Of a DNA stretch of 64,000 bases, positions 61,807-64,000 are shown in pieces. The stretch is from the NCBI GenBank assembly GCA_018222965.1, contig JAAEZH010000010.1, forward strand, positions 62,001 to 126,000, given 5' to 3'. This DNA is from Bacteroidota bacterium. GTDB taxonomy: Bacteria; Bacteroidota; Bacteroidia; Chitinophagales; Saprospiraceae. Position 1 is the first letter of the stretch; each line of letters opens with the position of its first letter. The notes below the pieces were generated by a model. The model saw only the letters and a program-made list of their open reading frames with translations, had not been told where the DNA came from and ran no database searches. Both the position numbers and the translations under genes were made by a program.

Positions 61807-62862
61807 GTGAAATACATACCCGTTATTGTAATATCATTGCTGGTGGTCACGCTCTTGTTTGGCCCCTGGAAGATCCCGTATGGTTTTCGTACGGCAGCCC
61901 GCATTATGCCTGTTCAGGCCTGGGAGTTGATTCAATACCCGGATGGGTCCATGATGAGCCGCTGGCATGATAACCGACTGGATGGGATTAAAGATCAGCA
62001 ATTGTACCAGTTTGATCGTGGAGATGTGATCCACATGGAATACCAACTGGATTCCCTGTCAGAAAACTGGGTGCCTGCCGATTACGAGGTGGTAGCTATT
62101 GAGAGCAACAGGCTTTCGGAGCAATTACTCGGAGTAAGTACCCAGTTACAGCAGCAACGCGCTTTGCTCAATGTGGACAGGATAGGACAAAAACCACAAA
62201 CTCTGGAACGTCTGGAGGAGGAGGTCCGGCTGGCTCGACAAACCCGCACCTTGCTCGTAAAACAAAAAGCTCGCCAGACGGAACTATTGGCAGAAGGACT
62301 AAGCTCCGTTGCTCAATTTGAACAAGTAGAAAATGCCCTTGCCGAAGCTGATTTGCGCGTGGAGGTGGCTGAAAAAGCCCTGGTAGAAGCTCGTGCCGGA
62401 GAAAAACCCGAACAAATTGAGTGGATAGAAACCCGTATAAATGCGCTTCAAACAACGGCCGAATTTCTCGAGGGTAAAGAGGCCTTATATTCTGTTGTTT
62501 GTCCCATCGCAGGAAGCTGGCGTCGCGAAATGGATCTGGATGGAGCAGAGCATTTATGGGTAGAAGACACCACCGCTGCTGTCGTACAAATACCCGTGCG
62601 GGAGCGTGACCTTGCCATTATGCAGGATAGCTTCCAACTGGTCATTATGGAAGGAGATCGGGAACTGCGATTTGATATTCTCCAGTGGAAAAAACAGGGG
62701 CCAAGGTCTATCCTCAACAACGAACAGGTGCAATGGGTGAAGTTGACCGTGCCCGGTCTTAAATGTGTCTGGATTGACGGCAAACCGGTTCCCTGTCGAA
62801 TAGAATCCGGAGAAGTAAGTGTTCTGAAATACCTGGAGGAAGCCTTTGAGTGGAGGTGGTAG
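61807..62862 (+). CDS. HlyD-like adaptor protein
   Basis: 351 residues from GTG 61807. N-terminal TM 3-20 (YIPVIVISLLVVTLLFGPW), then a short barrel-sandwich-like strand set, a long helical hairpin of about 100 residues (RLSEQLLGVSTQLQQQRALL ... LAEADLRVEVAEKALVEARAGEKPEQ) and a C-terminal lipoyl/beta-barrel return (YSVVCPIAGSWRREMDL ... VVQIPVRERDLAIMQ). This is the architecture of periplasmic adaptor proteins, though no ABC or RND pump is adjacent. Downstream genes are a VTC-domain protein (82 bp) and DUF4956, so its role may lie with that pair. Confidence 0.75.
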   Translation: MKYIPVIVISLLVVTLLFGPWKIPYGFRTAARIMPVQAWELIQYPDGSMMSRWHDNRLDGIKDQQLYQFDRGDVIHMEYQLDSLSENWVPADYEVVAIESNRLSEQLLGVSTQLQQQRALLNVDRIGQKPQTLERLEEEVRLARQTRTLLVKQKARQTELLAEGLSSVAQFEQVENALAEADLRVEVAEKALVEARAGEKPEQIEWIETRINALQTTAEFLEGKEALYSVVCPIAGSWRREMDLDGAEHLWVEDTTAAVVQIPVRERDLAIMQDSFQLVIMEGDRELRFDILQWKKQGPRSILNNEQVQWVKLTVPGLKCVWIDGKPVPCRIESGEVSVLKYLEEAFEWRW

Positions 62863-62944
62863 GGAAGTTGAGAGTTGAGAGATTAGAGTTTAGAGTTGAC
62901 AGAAAGAAATTAAAAATTATTAACTAAAAACTATACACTAATAA

Positions 62945-63700
62945 GTGTTACGATACGAGCTAAAATATATCATACCCAACGAACGACTCCTGGAAGTGCG
63001 AGCTCGTTTGAAGCCCTTTTTGGAGTATGATAACTATGCTCGTAAAAACAAGGGCGAATATACCGTTCGAAGCATCTATTTTGATACCCCAAATTTTGAG
63101 TGTTATACCACTAAGGTAGCCGGAATCAAAAACCGGAATAAGATACGCATTCGAGGATACAATGAGGAAGGACCTGAGAATGCGGTATTTTTTGAAATAA
63201 AAAAGAAGTTTGAACATCCAATTCACAAACATCGGTCTCTCTCTACTTTTAATGAGATGCAGGATGTATTTGAGCAGGGGAGTGTGGAAGGCCGGGATGT
63301 GGACTTAAATCGTTTCCTGTATCATGTTTATTCCCGGCGGATGAAACCGGTCGTAACGGTTATTTACGAACGGGAAGCTTATGAGGCCCCTACGGCAGAT
63401 GTAAATAACCGGTTACGTATTACCTTTGATAAGAATTTGCGGGCCATGCCATACCCGACTCTTGACGAGCTTTATAATGAGCAGGGAGCGGTTTATGCCT
63501 TGCCTGGGCATTTTATTTTAGAAGTTAAGTTCAATCATTTTATGCCCGGATGGCTGTCTGAATTATTGCATTCACTAAATATCAAGCGGGTTTCTGCTTC
63601 CAAATACTGCCTATCTATTGATGCATTGGAGGAAGTGGATCCCAATGCTAAATTTCACACCTTGATCCACAGCCGTTTCTCACCGGAGGAAAGCTTTTAA
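62945..63700 (+). CDS. VTC-domain (polyphosphate polymerase-like) protein
   Basis: 251 residues from GTG 62945. The VTC tunnel fold is recognised by the opening RYELKYIIPNERLLEVRARL, EYTVRSIYFDTPNFECY, NKIRIRGYNEEGP, VFFEIKKKF, VVTVIYEREAYEA and FILEVKFNHFMPGWL: alternating basic and acidic residues that line a triphosphate tunnel. In yeast the domain makes polyphosphate; in bacteria it is usually found beside DUF4956, as here (8 bp downstream). Polymerase activity is inferred only. Confidence 0.9.
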   Translation: MLRYELKYIIPNERLLEVRARLKPFLEYDNYARKNKGEYTVRSIYFDTPNFECYTTKVAGIKNRNKIRIRGYNEEGPENAVFFEIKKKFEHPIHKHRSLSTFNEMQDVFEQGSVEGRDVDLNRFLYHVYSRRMKPVVTVIYEREAYEAPTADVNNRLRITFDKNLRAMPYPTLDELYNEQGAVYALPGHFILEVKFNHFMPGWLSELLHSLNIKRVSASKYCLSIDALEEVDPNAKFHTLIHSRFSPEESF

Positions 63701-63708
63701 TAAAATTT

Positions 63709-64000
63709 ATGTTTGAAGAATTCCAGCAGTTAGATGTATTCCGGCCCGGTGTGATTGATTTGGTCATGCACCTGGTTGTAGCCCTGGCTTGTGGTTTATT
63801 TATTTCCTTTATTTACAGGATTACATACAAGGGGCCGAGTTATTCTTACACTTTCGTGAATGCGCTGGTGCTCCTTACTATGATTACTGCCATTGTAATG
63901 CTGGTTATTGGCAACAATCTGGCCCGGGCCTTCGGGCTTGTTGGGGCCATGTCAATTATCCGATTCCGTACGGCAGTGCGGGATACCCTGGATATCGTGT
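63709..64000 (+). CDS. DUF4956 membrane protein, 3' end outside window
   Basis: Starts at ATG 63709 and stays open to the window end; 97 residues visible. Three hydrophobic segments (VIDLVMHLVVALACGLFISFI, FVNALVLLTMITAIVMLVIG, and the re-entrant-like ARAFGLVGAMSIIRFRTAVRDTLDIV). The last is the family hallmark. Function unknown; regularly paired with VTC-domain proteins and proposed to act in polyphosphate handling or export. Confidence 0.88.
   Translation, partial: MFEEFQQLDVFRPGVIDLVMHLVVALACGLFISFIYRITYKGPSYSYTFVNALVLLTMITAIVMLVIGNNLARAFGLVGAMSIIRFRTAVRDTLDIV

Overview
This window looks like chromosomal DNA of a Bacteroidota bacterium, most likely of the Saprospiria (Lewinella-like) branch. 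Four proteins end in type IX secretion (T9SS) type A sorting domains. There is a TonB-dependent receptor with an N-terminal carboxypeptidase-regulatory domain, a lipidated TamA homologue (TamL), many SPII lipoproteins, DUF4397/DUF6438/DUF3293 proteins, and promoters of the Bacteroidota form TTTG-N19/20-TAnnTTTG. Shine-Dalgarno sequences are scarce. Base composition is moderate by eye. Most genes are housekeeping.

Layout. 1-5.3 kb: a 5'-complete but window-truncated tamL, divergent from a SpoU methyltransferase, then the distal genes of a tightly packed minus-strand operon. That operon runs from a large ClpB-like AAA+ protein (8552) through KdsC-like phosphatase, UbiA prenyltransferase, Maf and a small lipoprotein (2867), with 1-4 nt overlaps at three of its four junctions. 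8.8-13.5 kb: a DUF4397 repeat protein, a LamG-like T9SS cargo and a DinB-like protein. 13.5-15.05 kb: an IS200/RAYT-type Y1 transposase between four copies of a nested palindromic repeat. 15.05-24 kb: CsaA, then GT39 / RluA / a RibF-glycosyltransferase fusion on the minus strand, then mutS and ffh converging. 24.4-30.3 kb: OmpA-like protein plus a membrane-anchored HhH protein, lipoproteins, DUF3293, YidC. 30.3-35.6 kb: GH31-GlpD operon divergent from a PfkB kinase. 35.6-39.8 kb: a metal-associated minus-strand cluster and an FG-GAP/ASPIC lipoprotein. 39.8-43.7 kb: tRNA-Ser with a duplicated 3' end, a major TonB receptor, and a 200-bp tandem repeat. 43.7-51.5 kb: a helical hypothetical protein, a large T9SS cargo, a repeat-plus-terminator intergenic array, and a LytS/LytTR-fructosamine kinase operon. 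51.9-61.7 kb: QueD-FolE-FabD, YqgE, M23 peptidase, TPMT-like and CNNM proteins, PurM-PurB, a T9SS cargo. 61.8-64 kb: adaptor-like protein, VTC-domain polymerase and the start of a DUF4956 protein.

The strongest candidates for something undescribed are: the AAA+ protein with a degenerate first ATPase module and a C-terminal region resembling the PCRF domain of release factors; the RibF-GT2 fusion; a 27-nt element present three times at about 48.45-48.70 kb, each copy holding a five-codon ORF and two of them closely followed by a terminator hairpin; an over-represented 13-mer (TTCGGCGAAAGCC, eight copies) in coding and non-coding DNA; and the transposase with nested palindromes. No CRISPR array, prophage or secretion-system locus was seen.
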